DNA of 64,000 bases from positions 32,975,036-33,039,035 of the forward strand of contig OX578281.1 in NCBI GenBank assembly GCA_951217055.1. The letters run 5' to 3'. Each line of letters opens with the position of its first letter. Position 1 is the stretch's first letter. A program made the position numbers and the translations under genes. Positions 1 to 12,020 of the stretch are shown here, piece by piece. The DNA comes from Gerris lacustris (lineage: Eukaryota > Arthropoda > Insecta > Hemiptera > Gerridae). The notes under the pieces were generated by a model. It did no database searches and was not told the origin of the DNA. It saw only the letters and a program-made list of their open reading frames with translations.

Positions 1-59
1 CTGGTAATTACAAGAATACATTTTCTACTATTGTCTTGCTCGATACGTACTAAGACAGC

Positions 60-597
60 CCACACAACACAGACAACTAAAATGGTGGCGGAGGTACCAA
101 CATTAGAAAAATAATGTAATGTAAATTCAGAGGTACCAACCACCCATAATTTTTAACAGTAATGTTACTAGCAAATAAAATAATAACCAAAAATTAAACC
201 TTTTACAATAAATAATTTTCCTTAAACCTTACAAGGAAACAAACACAACGCTGACAGCTATACCTAAAAACGGTATCGGAAGTACCAACGTTAGAAAAAA
301 TAATGTAATGTAAATTCAGAGGTACCAACCCCATAATTTTAACAGAGATGCAATGTTATTATCCTGTAAAATAATAACCGAAATTGAAACCTTTTACAAT
401 AAATAATATAGTATTATACTTAAATCTGACAAGGGAACTCATACAACACTGCCTGTTAATTAAAAACGGTATCAGAGGTACCAACATTTGAAAAATAATG
501 TTATGTAAATTCAGAGGTAATAGAATAATTTTAACAGTGTTGCAATGTCATTATCCAAAAAAAATAATATCCATTAAACCTTTTACAATAAATCTCA
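60..597. repeat. Degenerate tandem repeat, about 190 bp period, three copies
   Basis: Three successive units share the words 'aaattcagaggtacc' (starting near 123, 312 and 508, spacing 189 and 196) and 'aaaccttttacaataaat' near each unit's end. Units differ by many substitutions and small indels, so the array is old. No reading frame is preserved. It looks like a decayed satellite; its left edge may lie outside the window. Confidence 0.8.
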
Positions 598-824
598 CAT
601 CCAACTCTACCTATGTGACCCTGTGTTAACAATTGTGTAAACTTGTTAAATTTTATTCTAAATACCTAAAAATATATTGTGCATACACCATGTTTGTGCA
701 AACATCTTGTTTTTGAAAAAAGCAATATTGGAATATCACATGCTCTCTGTAAAATTTATAATTAATTAACACATACACGCAACTTTGTACAGATCCAGAC
801 TAAGCAAAAGTCAAAGGAAGACAG

Positions 825-1720
825 CACTTTGAGCTAACTAGATTAAATTGTGAGCTCTCCAAAAGGATACAATATGGAATATCGTGTACTGTAAACATTA
901 ACTCCCAGTAAAATCCGAAAATATGGACAACACCTTGAGCTAACTAGATTAAATTGTGAGCTAACCAAAAGGATACAATATGGAATATCGTGTACTCTCT
1001 GTAAACATTAACTCCCTGTAAAATCCGAAAACATGGACAACACCTTGAGCTGGCTAGATTAAATTGACAGCTAACCAAAAAAAGAAGCAAGATTAGAATA
1101 TAACATGCTCTCTGTAAGACATTATTTAATAAATTACACAAACGCACAATGGTGTACCGATTCCAAACTTACTAAACCAATTTTTAAGAATGCTACACCT
1201 TGAGTTGACCAGATTAAATTGAGAGCTAACCAAAAAGAAGCAAGGTTGAAATAACATGTACTCTTTGTAAAAATTATTTAATAAATTACACAAACACACA
1301 ATGGTGTATAAACACAGCCTAAACGAACTTCGAGCTGAATAAATTAAATTGAGAGCTAACCATAAAGAAGCAAGATTGGAATATCACATACTCTCTGTAA
1401 AAATAATGAAAATTACACCAAAACACACACAAAATGGTTTATTGATCCTGTAAATTAAGTAGTAACCTTTAAGCAGTAGCAAAATTAAGCAACTAAATTA
1501 CAAGAATACAAACACCTTGAGTTTACTAGGTTAAGAACTAACCAAAAATAACCAGCTGGTATATCGCATCCCTCTATGCGTAAATTCCCACACACACACC
1601 TACGAATGAAATAGGTCTACATGTTAAATAAATTACAAGGAGAGAGAAAAAAGACTAGTTTAAGCTGAGAACGAACCAAAAAGAACCAAGAATGGGTTCT
1701 AATGTACTGATGGCTGTCTG
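825..1720. repeat. Degenerate tandem repeat, 104-155 bp units
   Basis: The phrase 'ttgagctaactagattaaat' or a close variant recurs near 831, 935, 1045, 1200 and 1330, with weaker copies near 1513 and 1660. Each is followed by 'gagctaaccaaaaag' and 'ggaatatc..tactctctgtaaa'. Spacing changes from 104 to 155 bp because some units carry an extra 'aaattacacaaacacacaatggtgta' type segment. Noncoding; apparently a second decayed satellite next to the 190 bp array. The interval 600-825 is AT-rich with no feature seen. Confidence 0.8.
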
Positions 1721-1749
1721 TAAAAATTATTAATTAAATTACACACAAT

Positions 1750-3040
1750 GTTGTACAGATCCAGGCTAAACCAAAAGTGACTTTAAATTATCTGTTTTTT
1801 ATATTTATTAAGATATATGCTGTTAAGACATCTTGTACCTCGTAATAACAATACTTTAACAGGTGTTTATAAACTTTGATTTTTAACTAAAATCGTGTGG
1901 TAAGGTGTATATTAACCAGTTGTCAACCGTGTATTATACATAACATTTCTTCCTGGCAAGAGTTACTATAACGACATCAAAATAAAATTACCAGTAACAG
2001 GTATAAGAAAAATATATATTTGTAGAAAGAGGTTGGGCTGTAGCTACACATTGATAAATTCATTTTGTTAAAAAAAAAAATACCGTTTATGACTGTCTTA
2101 TAAATATTTCTATATTTCCAGAGTTAAGTTGTGATGTTTAAACGAGAAAGTACAAACTTGCAGACTTGCACATTCTTCTATCCGCCATTTGCTTTTAGAT
2201 AACCAACCAAAACACAGATTCTCATGTTTTTTATCTCAACCTCTCTTGACTTTAGTAGTATGTGATTATTTACCGACACCGGTGCCGTGGATAATTATTT
2301 TTAAGTTAATAAAATCTACAATAGTTGGTACTGTAGCCCCAAATTATACCTCGATGGATACCCTATTAATAAAATAAATTGGTTACAGTACCTACAATAG
2401 TTTGGTGCCTAAGTTTTTATTATACTAGGTTAAAAGTGGTGTTAATGTGTAGTTACTTTACCGCAAAAGGATATCATTTTTGGATAGTATGCAGTGTAAG
2501 GTACTTTTGATTATATATATATTTTACTAACACAATACTATATATATATATATATTAATTAACAGGTTAAACAAAGGAGCAGTGGTATTATAATTACACC
2601 CTATTTTTTAACAATAAAGATTCTACATATAAAAATACAATGACCCTATTTTTAGTACAAATAATGTAAACAAAACATTAACCACAATTACTAATATAAA
2701 ACATTTAGTTTTTAAAATTCTAATAATATTTACAAGTAGTTCTAATAGACCTAAATTAATTTTACTAACAATGCTAATATAAAATTATAATATAAGGAGA
2801 CAAACAACAGCACAGACACTACACAGAGACTAATAATTAAAATACTTAAAAGTTACAGACTAAAATCAACCTCTATATTTAAATATACTAATCTTATATT
2901 ACTTGTTGTTCTAGTCTAGATTTTAATCCAAGTTTATGAATAATAAACTAATAATTACAACATTTAAAAACTTACTAATAAATTATAAATAATTAACAAC
3001 TAAATACTTTTCATTTTATAATTAGAACCTAATTATTCTT
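1750..3040. other. AT-rich noncoding stretch
   Basis: Nothing gene-like is visible. It contains a small (TA)n run near 2510-2560 and many short homopolymer tracts. The open frame near 2189-2377 has no recognisable motif and is judged spurious. Confidence 0.6.
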
Positions 3041-3084
3041 TGGTTTTACAACGCCATGGTACCAAAATGTAAACGAGTTTTCGT

Positions 3085-5345
3085 TACATGGCATGTGTTA
3101 TGCTTAACATTTACCATCTTAGTCTTTCGAAATTTTTAATTTGGATGTGGCGTGATTGACATTGCAGTTGTATAAGTCAGTATGTCCTTTGTAAAAAAAA
3201 AAAGTACAACTAAATTTCGGTAGAGTTAAACTAAAAATCAATCAAATTTTGTTTTGTCAAATGGCATAGAACCAATATTGGAAAACTAGTAACTTATACG
3301 AATTGTGCTGTGTTGTATACAAATAATTGGCGGTCTAAAAAAGTTTAATGATTTAATAATATTTTGTTACTAGGCGTACTGGTGGTCGATATACAGAACA
3401 TTGTGCGTGTGTAGGTAGAACTTGCACGTTGGTTGTGGAGATCAGAGGTTTAAAAATCAATACAACTATATTTACATGATATTCTAACCTATAGGAGAAC
3501 GAAGGTTTAAAAAAATCAACACAAAAAAAAGTACAACTAAATGTTAGAGCTATAATAAAAAATCAATTTTGTTTGTTAAATGACAGAGTCAATATTGGAA
3601 ATAAATAGTACATTAAACGAATTGTGTGTACACACTAAAATTTAAAAGTCAGTCTACATATAAGTTTTAATGCTTTAATAATATTTTGTTACTGGTGGTC
3701 GATATACGGAGTTTATGTTATGTGTGCAGGTAGAACTATGTTTTGGTAGACATTCGAACTAACATAATGTAATCATGTGCATGATCATTTGGATACTTGT
3801 AGGCTGTGGAGATCGAAGGTTTAAAAAAAATCAACACAAAAAAAGTACAACTAAATGTTAGAGTTAAACTAAAAATCAAAATTTGTTTGTCAAATGACAT
3901 AGAACCAACATTGGAAACCTAGTACATTAAACGAATTGTGTTGTGCTGTATAAAAATAATTGGTAGTCTACAAATTAGTTTTATTGATTTAATAATATTT
4001 TGTTAGTGGTGGTCGATATACAGAACATTGTGTGTGTGCAAGTAGAACTATGATTTGGTAGACTACCTCGGCCATAATGTAATCATGTGCATGATCATTT
4101 GGACACTTGCTGGTTGTGGAGAACTGAGGTTTAAAAAATCAACACAAATACAAAATTGGTTTGTCAAATGACAAATATGGTAGGTGGCTTTGAGTACACG
4201 TTAAATTGAGACTACAGAGTAGTAATTTTGTAAGTAATGTACATGTAATAATAATTAGTTAACAATAAGTAAGTAATGTAGCAATAATGTAAAAAAGTAG
4301 TAATCTTGTATGTAATAATGTACAAGTAATAATAAGTTTACAATAATATTGTAATATTGTAGTAATGGTAGTTATATTGTTTAGTAAGTTACAGTAAGGA
4401 GATACAGAATAAAATAAATATTGTTTTATTACAGTGTAAATCTAACCATGCAAACAATTAAATTGCTAGACCTGTGCTCTTAGAGAATCTGTTATAACTT
4501 AAACTAGCTAATGTGTGTACAAAGCGGCAGTTGGTTGGGTGTGAGTATTAATGTATGTCTGTAACAGTATAAAATATAACAGATCTACATTTGGTGTACG
4601 CTCGTGCAACCATTCGTAAAACCTCCATAAAAAAGCTATAAATCTTATGGATCTATGCTACATCTTAAACTTTGTCAACTCAAATTGTTACGTTCCTATT
4701 GTTGTCCGTGATTTTGTTAAACTAGGCCTGTATGTATATTTTTTATCAATAGTACTCGATGGTCAGCTGTTTGCCTATGACAGATGTTATGCTTAACATT
4801 TACCAGCTTATTTCTTATCGACATTTTATAATTTTGGATGTGGTGTAATTAAGTACCACTTGCAACAGACAGTACACCCCTTACAAAAAGTACATCTAAA
4901 ATTTTGGTAGTAAAGTTAAACTAAAAATCCAATTTGTTTGTAACAATCGGTATGTTCCGTGCAAACAGGTACAACTAAATGTTAGAGGTAAACTAAAAAA
5001 ATGACAGAACCAATATTGGAAACAAATAGTACATTAAACGAATTGTATGCACACTAGAATGTAAATTAATTGGTAGTCTACAAATTAGTTTTATTGCTTA
5101 AATAATATTTTGTTACTGGTGGTCGATATACCAGACCATGTGCGTGTGCAGGTAGTTTTGGTAGACATTCGAAATGTCATAATGTAATCGGGTATGTGTG
5201 GGACAGTGGAATCTAATATAACAGAGCTACATTTTGGTGTACGTTGGAACAACCATTCGTAAAACCTCCATAAATCTTATGGATCCATGCTATATCTAAA
5301 ACTTAGTCAACTCAATTTGTTATATTCCTATTGTTGTCTGTTATG
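3085..5345. repeat. Tandem array of about 314 bp units with a higher-order reduplication
   Basis: The phrase 'ggtggtcgatatac' occurs at about 3381, 3694, 4008 and 5118; the first three are spaced 313 and 314 bp. Between them recur 'aaaaagtacaactaaatgt', 'agaaccaatattggaaa', 'tacattaaacgaattgtg' and 'tttaataatattttgtta' in the same order. A second level of duplication is visible: 'gttatgcttaacatttacca' appears near 3100 and 4785, and a block of about 140 bp beginning 'taacag.tctacat.ttggtg' appears near 4575 and again near 5215. Noncoding satellite-like DNA; copies are diverged. Confidence 0.85.
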
Positions 5346-5349
5346 GTAC

Positions 5350-8040
5350 AAAAAAATTAACAGAAGTATACGCGAACTAAGCCGTGTATAGAAATAAAAT
5401 GGAACCGTCTGCAAGTTATATAAATGCTAGAAAAAACATGTTCGTACAGTATACATGTGTATGGGTTCGATACAAGGGGGTCGGAATATAAATTTCTTCG
5501 TCTAAATTTTGGAGAACTGTAAGTTTTTCTAATAAGTATCGCAACAGAGTATAATATATTTTGCTTATATTTAAACACAATAAAACGGCAAACCACTGTA
5601 AGTACGCGTGGGGAGTGTATCTGGTTAAGAACTAAATTGTAATATTAATGTATAAATTATTACAACATGTTTAAGAATTTGTAACCCAGGTTATTGACCC
5701 TAATAGACGACACTTCCGGTCTATTGCCACACAATTTTAATATATTTTAAAAATATCTTGTAGGAACACTTACTCTTTTGCACACTACTTGTAACCTATA
5801 GAATTAAAAGTCTATATATTTGGCTTACATATATTGTTCTATCAAGTTTCCAATACAAGCTTGTTTCTGGAGAGTGTATACACATTATACTATTGTCGAC
5901 TAGATATTGTACCACATGGAATTAGTCTGTAAGTCTGTGTCGAGAAGAAGTAAACTCAGTGTGCTCGCAAAGGTGTGGTAAAACACAATACAAAATAGTT
6001 TATACGTTTTTTAATTCGTCAATATGTATACTGAGAGAAGCATAAATAGTAAAACTCAACTTTAAGTATTGTATCCTTACTTGCCAAGTTGTATACATTA
6101 ACTTACACAGAAATATTGTTACAGCAAGTTGGTTATTAAGAAAAAGTTTGTCAGATTTAATTAAAATTTATTGGAATTGTAAACCTATAGGTATAATAGA
6201 ATAAATTTATTATTGCATACAAATTGCATAGATAAAAGAGGGAAACTCTATTATATAAAATTGAATACCAGATATAAATTGCATGGAAACATTACAATCA
6301 CTGGACTCTAAAAATTCTGTGTATATAATTGTGCATTTTAATAGTATTATGGAGGTATGGTTAAACAAATTATAAATATATACTATAAGATCTACCATCT
6401 ACATATTACAGACGAATAATACAACAAAAACTAGTTTACCAAGGGGATATATTGAATTATTATAAAATAGTACTAAATGTTGTTTTCGTAATATTTAATT
6501 TTGTATCTCTTGCTTATATTTGTTAAACATTTTTCTACAAACTGATCAACTACCTTATTTTGCAAGCAAAGAATAATGTGATTGAATTGATTTTAAAATA
6601 ATTATAATTTAATTAAATAACTCATACAACTATTTTAAAAAGACATTTTTTGGTTTTATTTTTATATATGTAGGATTGTTTAAATTTGTATTGTATATGC
6701 AGCTGTATAATTGGAGTTAAGGGATATTAAATTAGGAGTTGAAGTTAGGAATATAGTTTTAGGTAAAATATGTGCATGTATTATAAACCTGTTATCTAAC
6801 AACCAAGAAAACAAATAATATAGATGTACAAAATTAGTGGGTACATATTATAATATGTATATCGGATATTTTAAATAAGAATCTACCACACACTTGTTTC
6901 GAGAATTTTTAATAACTTTTTAGTAAAATGTACAGAAAAGAACAAATCTTTGTATAATATCTATATACATAGGGTTCTATATATTATCTAAATTCTGTAC
7001 ATGGTTTCTCTAATTTCTATAAAGCCTTAAGTAAGTTAGATTGTATATACCTGTATAATTTATTATTTCTCTGGTTTTATTAATTTATAGTTTTGTTTTA
7101 GAGGTAACAATCAGGCTACCAAATAAGCACATTATTTTATTTTTATTTACCACGAACGCGCGCGTACACATACATTTAAACAATACCAATATTTTTAGTA
7201 ATATTGTTTTAGGTATACCAGCAAAAGAAAAATATTCAGACGTACAAAATTAGTGCATGTATAAAATATGTAGGAATATTGTTTTAGTTGTATTGTTTAA
7301 TATTGATTTAAGAGACATTAGAGAATTTATAGTAAACAGAGTGTGTATGTGAGTAAAACGGCTACATATATATAAAGTAATCACAAATGAGAAGTGTGAA
7401 ATGCTAAATAAGCCTCGGTAAAATTAAATATTAGGCAAATTTACTATGCACTTAACTTCACTACGATTAAACTTGTTAAAATATACACTACTTTGTTAGA
7501 ATTATTGTGAGAATGACTGCTAAAATAGACATATGACAAGTGATTGAGATATGTACACTACAACACATATTTAGACTTACATGTTTTATAACCCGGGTAA
7601 TATTAAAAAGTCTGTAAATTCGGTTGTAAATCATGGGTATAGGCTAAACAGGTTAATAATAATTATTCTTTAATTTTGAGCGGGACAATGTTTAAATTCA
7701 AATTAAAATATACTATTTAATATTATATATATATTGTATGTGTGTGTGTATGCGTGTTAGGTATAGGCGGGAACAGGGTTTGAATTCAAATTATTAATAC
7801 TAAACTACAAAACAAATATATATAATACATATAAAAGAAAAACATTGACCGGGAAAAAGTTTAAATTCAAATGAATAAGTTAAAAACAAAAAACAGATGT
7901 TTGTATTAGCTAAGAAAATAAAAAAAGAGAACGCCGTTTAAATAATATGTAAGAGTGAGAAAGAAACTATATATATATATAGAGGTGTAGATAATATTTT
8001 TAAATATTAATTTTCAAAAAGAGCGAGAGTAAGAAAAGTG
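5350..8040. other. AT-rich noncoding stretch with decayed repeats
   Basis: No gene is supported. Partial repeats such as 'gtacaaaattagtg' followed by 'gcatgtat.aaatatgta' occur near 6825 and 7242, with a related segment near 6760. Around 7676, 7770 and 7850 a phrase of the type 'cgggaaaaagtttaaattcaaat' occurs three times at roughly 85-95 bp spacing. These look like remnants of further tandem arrays. Confidence 0.55.
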
Positions 8041-8164
8041 CATAAGTCAGCAGTGCAGACTGGAACGAGTGTAGGCTGGGAACTAGGTCAGACTGCCGCG
8101 TGTCGGTAACCTCCCACTCCCCTTCGAATCGTCCAGCCAGTATGACACCCAGGCACGTACCTCG

Positions 8165-8275
8165 CCTTATATTCTACTTCTGGGTTGTAGAATATCAACT
8201 GGTTCCGTAGCTCTGTGGTAGAGCGCTGGCTTCACACCCAGTAGGCCCGGGTTCGAATCCCTGGCAATTCACATG
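8165..8275 (+). repeat. tRNA-like SINE unit 1 with hairpin leader
   Basis: A tRNA-like segment starts near 8200 with an A-box-like D arm ('tagctctgtggtagagcg') and has a consensus B box 'ggttcgaatcc' near 8249-8259. The anticodon stem ctgg/ccag closes an 8-nt loop and the acceptor ends do not pair well, so this is a tRNA pseudogene or SINE head rather than a working tRNA. It is preceded by a perfect 9 bp hairpin, 'atattctac' with 'gtagaatat' around 'ttctgggtt', which is repeated before unit 2. Confidence 0.65.
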
Positions 8276-8304
8276 GATTATTTACGAAATGTATAAAGCG
8301 ATAT

Positions 8305-8416
8305 GGCTTATATACTACTTCTGGGTTGTAGATTATCAATTGGTATGCTGGTGTAGTGGCTAAGGCGTTGGACTCTCACCCAGTAGCTCGGGGTTCGATA
8401 CTCATCAAAGGCACAG
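8305..8416 (+). repeat. tRNA-like SINE unit 2 with the same leader
   Basis: Second tRNA-like unit about 140 bp after the first. The leader 'ctacttctgggttgtaga' is identical to that of unit 1. The A-box region is 'tggtgtagtggctaaggcg' and the B box 'ggttcgatact'. The anticodon stem and 'cacccagtag' downstream match unit 1, while D- and T-arm flanks have diverged. The loop is again 8 nt. This is a tandem arrangement of the same element or a dimeric SINE. Confidence 0.65.
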
Positions 8417-8540
8417 CTTTTTTACAGGTATTTCTCTACAAGATGGTGGACCAGGATATTCGAAAAAGGACCGGGAGATTTGAAAATTAAACAGGACCGC
8501 GAAATTTGAAAAATTCAAAAACCAAGATGGCCGACACGTG

Positions 8541-8725
8541 ACGTCAGAGGGTGGTACACCTGGAGGGTGGCAGGGGGTGGCAGACCTGGAGGGGGGTGGT
8601 AGACATGGAGGGGGGTAGTGGGGGAAGGGGGGAGGAGTGGGGGGTAGTGGGGGAAGGGGGGAGGAGTGGGGGGTGGGCGTGGCCTCGAGGAGTGGGGGTA
8701 TGACGTAGGGGGTCAGGAGTGGGGG
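8541..8725 (+). repeat. G-rich degenerate minisatellite with quadruplex potential
   Basis: The + strand is dominated by runs of 3-7 G separated by a, t or ag, for example 'gtagtgggggaaggggggag' present twice in tandem near 8615-8670 and 'gagtgggggt' repeated further on. The base composition contrasts sharply with the surrounding AT-rich DNA. The open frame on the minus strand is simply proline/threonine-rich translation of this tract. Just upstream (8519-8550) lies an 'aagatggccgacacgtgacg' word combining a YY1-like core, an E-box (cacgtg) and a CRE-like tgacgtca. Confidence 0.8.
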
Positions 8726-8751
8726 TCGGCCGAGGTGCCCCCATACCTACT

Positions 8752-9135
8752 AGCAGACAATGAAAAAACATTAAATATTAATCACTAATCAATATATAAT
8801 AATAACAAATATTAGTACATACTTAAGACTTAAAAAAAGAAACCTTAAAATGAGGTTACACTATAAGAAAAGATAAATAAAACGCATTGACATCTAGCGG
8901 ATTTTTATCGTCCTAGAAGCATTTCTACAAAGACTGCAGCACTACTAACGGAAGTTTTGACAACTACCCGCCGTAAAGAAAAAATCTTTTAGTGCCTAGG
9001 ACGTAAAAGATTTTTTCTTTACAGCTAGGAGTAATGAAAAGATTTTTTAAGTCCACGTAATGAAAAAATGGATTTTAGCTATGTTTTTTAGGCTCTAAAG
9101 TTACTATTTCACAGCCTACCACGGAAAAAAATATT
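8752..9135 (+). repeat. Dispersed repeat A, copy 1, with a perfect 19 bp hairpin
   Basis: Nearly colinear with 59678-60030: both start at 'tagcagacaatgaaaaaa' and share 'attagtacatacttaag', 'aaaacgcattgacatctag', 'gagtaatgaaaagatttttt' and 'cacagcctaccacggaaaaa'. This copy contains a perfect inverted repeat at 8973-8991 / 9004-9022 with a 12 nt loop; the second copy has lost it. Noncoding. No coding motif or inverted ends were recognised, so the class is unknown. Confidence 0.8.
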
Positions 9136-9285
9136 ATTTCTCAAAAACGGTTCCGACGATGTTGATTAAAATTTCTTAAATGCAGTGCATTTAAATATAT
9201 GCTAACCATAGTAGTTTTTTTCCCGGGAAAAATCTGATTCCTGAGATATGTTTGAAAATCCACTTTTTTGGGGGTTTCGAGATCA
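9136..9285 (+). repeat. Dispersed repeat B, 3' half
   Basis: Begins with 'atttctcaaaaacggttccg' and continues 'cgatgttgattaaaatttct', 'tttcccgggaaaaatct' and 'ttcctgagatatg', all matching the second half of repeat B at 27290-27425. It abuts repeat A directly, so either the two are parts of one composite element or one inserted at the end of the other. Confidence 0.65.
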
Positions 9286-9289
9286 TCCT

Positions 9290-10060
9290 AGAAACCCTCA
9301 TGCTTTTGTTTAAAATGTTCATAATCAAATCAATTAAGTTATCAAAGAGTTATTATGGGATTAAAATCCAGTATCAACAACAGTATAACTATATGGAAGT
9401 TTTGATTGATTTATCGGACCGATTTTCTTTGTTATCCGCGACTGTATTCTTCTCCAATGTGACTGATAGAGGTGTAGTTTAATAACCAAACAACGTCTTC
9501 TCACAAAAAGATTGTATTTATAACAATTGACTGGTTGTCGCTGTTCTAATACAACCTTCTTTTAATCTACAATTTTTTTTTTTTTTTTTTTTTTTTTGTG
9601 GTTGTCTATTTTCTTCCACCTTTTTCACCATTATGATTGAAAACTAGATTATTTTCCCGTCAATACTTTCCTTCAGGGATCCAAGAAAAAATATAAATCT
9701 AATCCCAGTGTAAAGTTCAGCTTAATAGAAAGGTTTGTCCAGTAAAAGGTCAATGTAATAAAGTTGATTGAAATGTCTTAGTTCGTATAGGCATTTGCTT
9801 TATAATGCAATAAAATAACAAAATTAACGGGACAAAGCCATTATCGGATGTTTAATATCAATACTTTTTCTTCATGTCTCTAAATAAGTTCCACCATCTA
9901 TTGATTAATTAATTTTAGAACAAATACATAGCATTAAAAGATTTTTTAACTAGCACTGCAAATTATAATCAAAGACAAAAGAGTTATCATGTTTCCTAAC
10001 TTTGTTTATTTAGAAAATACCATTAAAATCCCAGATAGATTCAGTATTTTTAATAGTCTG
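9290..10060. other. AT-rich noncoding stretch
   Basis: No gene seen. Contains a run of 25 T at 9573-9597. The open frame from about 9252 begins inside repeat B and has no recognisable domain. Confidence 0.55.
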
Positions 10061-10064
10061 TAAA

Positions 10065-10980
10065 TTTCTGTCTCACGTTGCTTCCTTGCGTCCTATTATT
10101 GGACGAAGAAATTATATTTGGATCTGTTTCGATTCCCAGTGGAGTTACTCTTATTTTTAAGCAATATTAAATATGTGTATTATGGGCACATTTGAGAAAC
10201 CGTCATTTTTTTAAAAATCTGATGTGTAGGTACTTTTTGAATATATAGGTGTTAATAAATACTCTTTTGATTAACGGAGGGGTTCACATTTATTTTATCA
10301 ATATAATGGAACCAGCAGTGAGTTAATTATGACCTACTATCCGAATTTCAATAAATTCGGACGATTAGTGAGATTAAGGGGGCTACACACCTTCCGTTTA
10401 TCTGTGCAGTTTATCACGTGTGACGTCATGTCTAAGCGATAAATAGTGTGAATTGCGCAGTTTGGACTGGTTTCACATAAAAAGTTTTCGTACTCTCTTT
10501 TTTAACAGTTTTGCAAATTTTATTTGAACAAAACCTGTCGAAATTGCAGATAAATATAAAGATTTTCAACCAGTTATTTACTGTGCCGATAAACGGAAGG
10601 TGTGTAGCCCCCTTTAACAGAAAAAAATATTTCTTTAGAATGGTCACATGCATTGCTTCTGTTACCTCGGTAAGCTAGGAAGCAAAATGCGGAAGAGAAA
10701 GGAATGGGCGCAGAAATATGAAAAGGACCAATTAATATGGAATACCAATAAGGGACGAACAATATGCTAAATATGATTTACCATCCAAATTTCATCGAAA
10801 TCGGACGAGTATTTAAGTTAGTGTTCGCATAAAATGTTCAATGACAAACCGACAGACAGACCCGAGACCAAAAACATTCCCCGATTTCTTCGTAAAGAAT
10901 TGTTAAATTTGTTGACATAAAAAATGTCTTCTTGATCACAATGCTTCGGTAAGCTCGGAAGCAAATATGATTTTGTCTTA
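10065..10980 (+). repeat. Dispersed repeat C, long copy interrupted by a MITE
   Basis: Starts with 'gcttccttgcgtcctat', as in the copies near 36800 and 39625, and ends with 'ggtaagctcggaagcaaa', as near 37290 and 44290. Internal words 'gaccgacagacagac' and 'gagaccaaaaac' also match. It carries two 'aaatttcat.gaaatcggacga' phrases (near 10345 and 10785). A Harbinger-like MITE sits at 10377-10613. Noncoding; start and end carry short inverted 'gcttcc' words but no clear long terminal inverted repeat. Confidence 0.7.
10377..10613. mobile_element. MITE, PIF/Harbinger-like, 237 bp
   Basis: Perfect 26 bp terminal inverted repeats: the left end reads 'agggggctacacaccttccg' and onward to 10402, and the right end at 10588-10613 is its exact reverse complement. 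The element is flanked by TTA on both sides (10374-10376 and 10614-10616), a 3 bp target duplication typical of PIF/Harbinger elements. No transposase is encoded. It is inserted in a repeat C copy, and the perfect ends indicate a comparatively recent insertion. The interior has 'atcacgtgtgacgtcatg', similar to the CACGTG/TGACGTCA word at 8535. Confidence 0.88.
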
Positions 10981-10984
10981 ATAT

Positions 10985-12020
10985 AACACAACAGCAGGAT
11001 AACTCTGATTCGCTAGTTTTTATGTGTCGACATTTTTTTTTTTAGATTTACCATTAAATATGGAGTAGATTTGACTTATTAGACTTTGTCAAAACAGTGT
11101 CAAATATAATGATTTTTTTTTAGTTCTTTAGTTATAGTACAAAAGATATATTCTAAGAAATGCTATTCAAATATAAAAATTTATTCAAAAATAATTATTG
11201 TGTATTCAAGTCTTAGTAAACTTGTATGTATTTAGGTGATGATTTATAGATTTATAGATAGATTGATAGATTTATTTATCAGGACCTTTTGACCATATAA
11301 TAAGAATAAACGTTGGACAAATGGATACAATTCAATAATTTTACTCTTAGGTACAAATATTTAAAAAAAAAAAATGTTATCAAAACAATCACACTGTAGA
11401 CGTAGACAATTAATCGTGAAGATATTTACCTTAGATTAATCTTAAACTTTATACATGATTATTAATTATATTTGTTTAAGATAAAAATCCATATTAGTTT
11501 GATTTAAAAAATAAACATTTGAATACGCCTAATAGGGCGTTGTCATTATAAATCTTATTATTTCTTTAGTTTATTTATTTTTAGCCAATTATATAAACAT
11601 AAACATATAAGATTTGGCATGCGTGTGTGTATTTTTAAGTATGTTGTCTCTCTTATTTTGGATTGGAGAAAATAATAATATTTATCTACTTATAAACCTA
11701 TGTATTATGTAGTTATATATATATAAAAGAATATATTATAGCTTAGAGAAACCTTAGGATACAAGCCCCGCTATCAACAGAATATATCTACATCCAATAA
11801 TGCCAAGACAACCAAAAATAGTCAAAAGTGGGCGAATCAAACTAATACTAAAAAAAACAAAAAAGAACTTGCAATCGGTATAATTTTGATTGAGATGTCG
11901 GATTATCTAAGCAATCTGACATCGGCTGTCCCGTGCCGACATCAGTTTAAACAATGTCTATAATAATCTTTCTTCCCCTTATCTTAAATTTATAGGAAAG
12001 TAAATAACTTAATAATAAAT
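10985..12020. other. AT-rich noncoding stretch
   Basis: No gene, RNA or recognisable repeat. Short 'atagattta' repeats occur near 11245-11275. Confidence 0.5.

Noticed and set aside
8200..8272. Functional tRNA-Val(CAC)
   Set aside because: An 8-nt anticodon loop and unpaired acceptor ends argue for a tRNA-like SINE or pseudogene.
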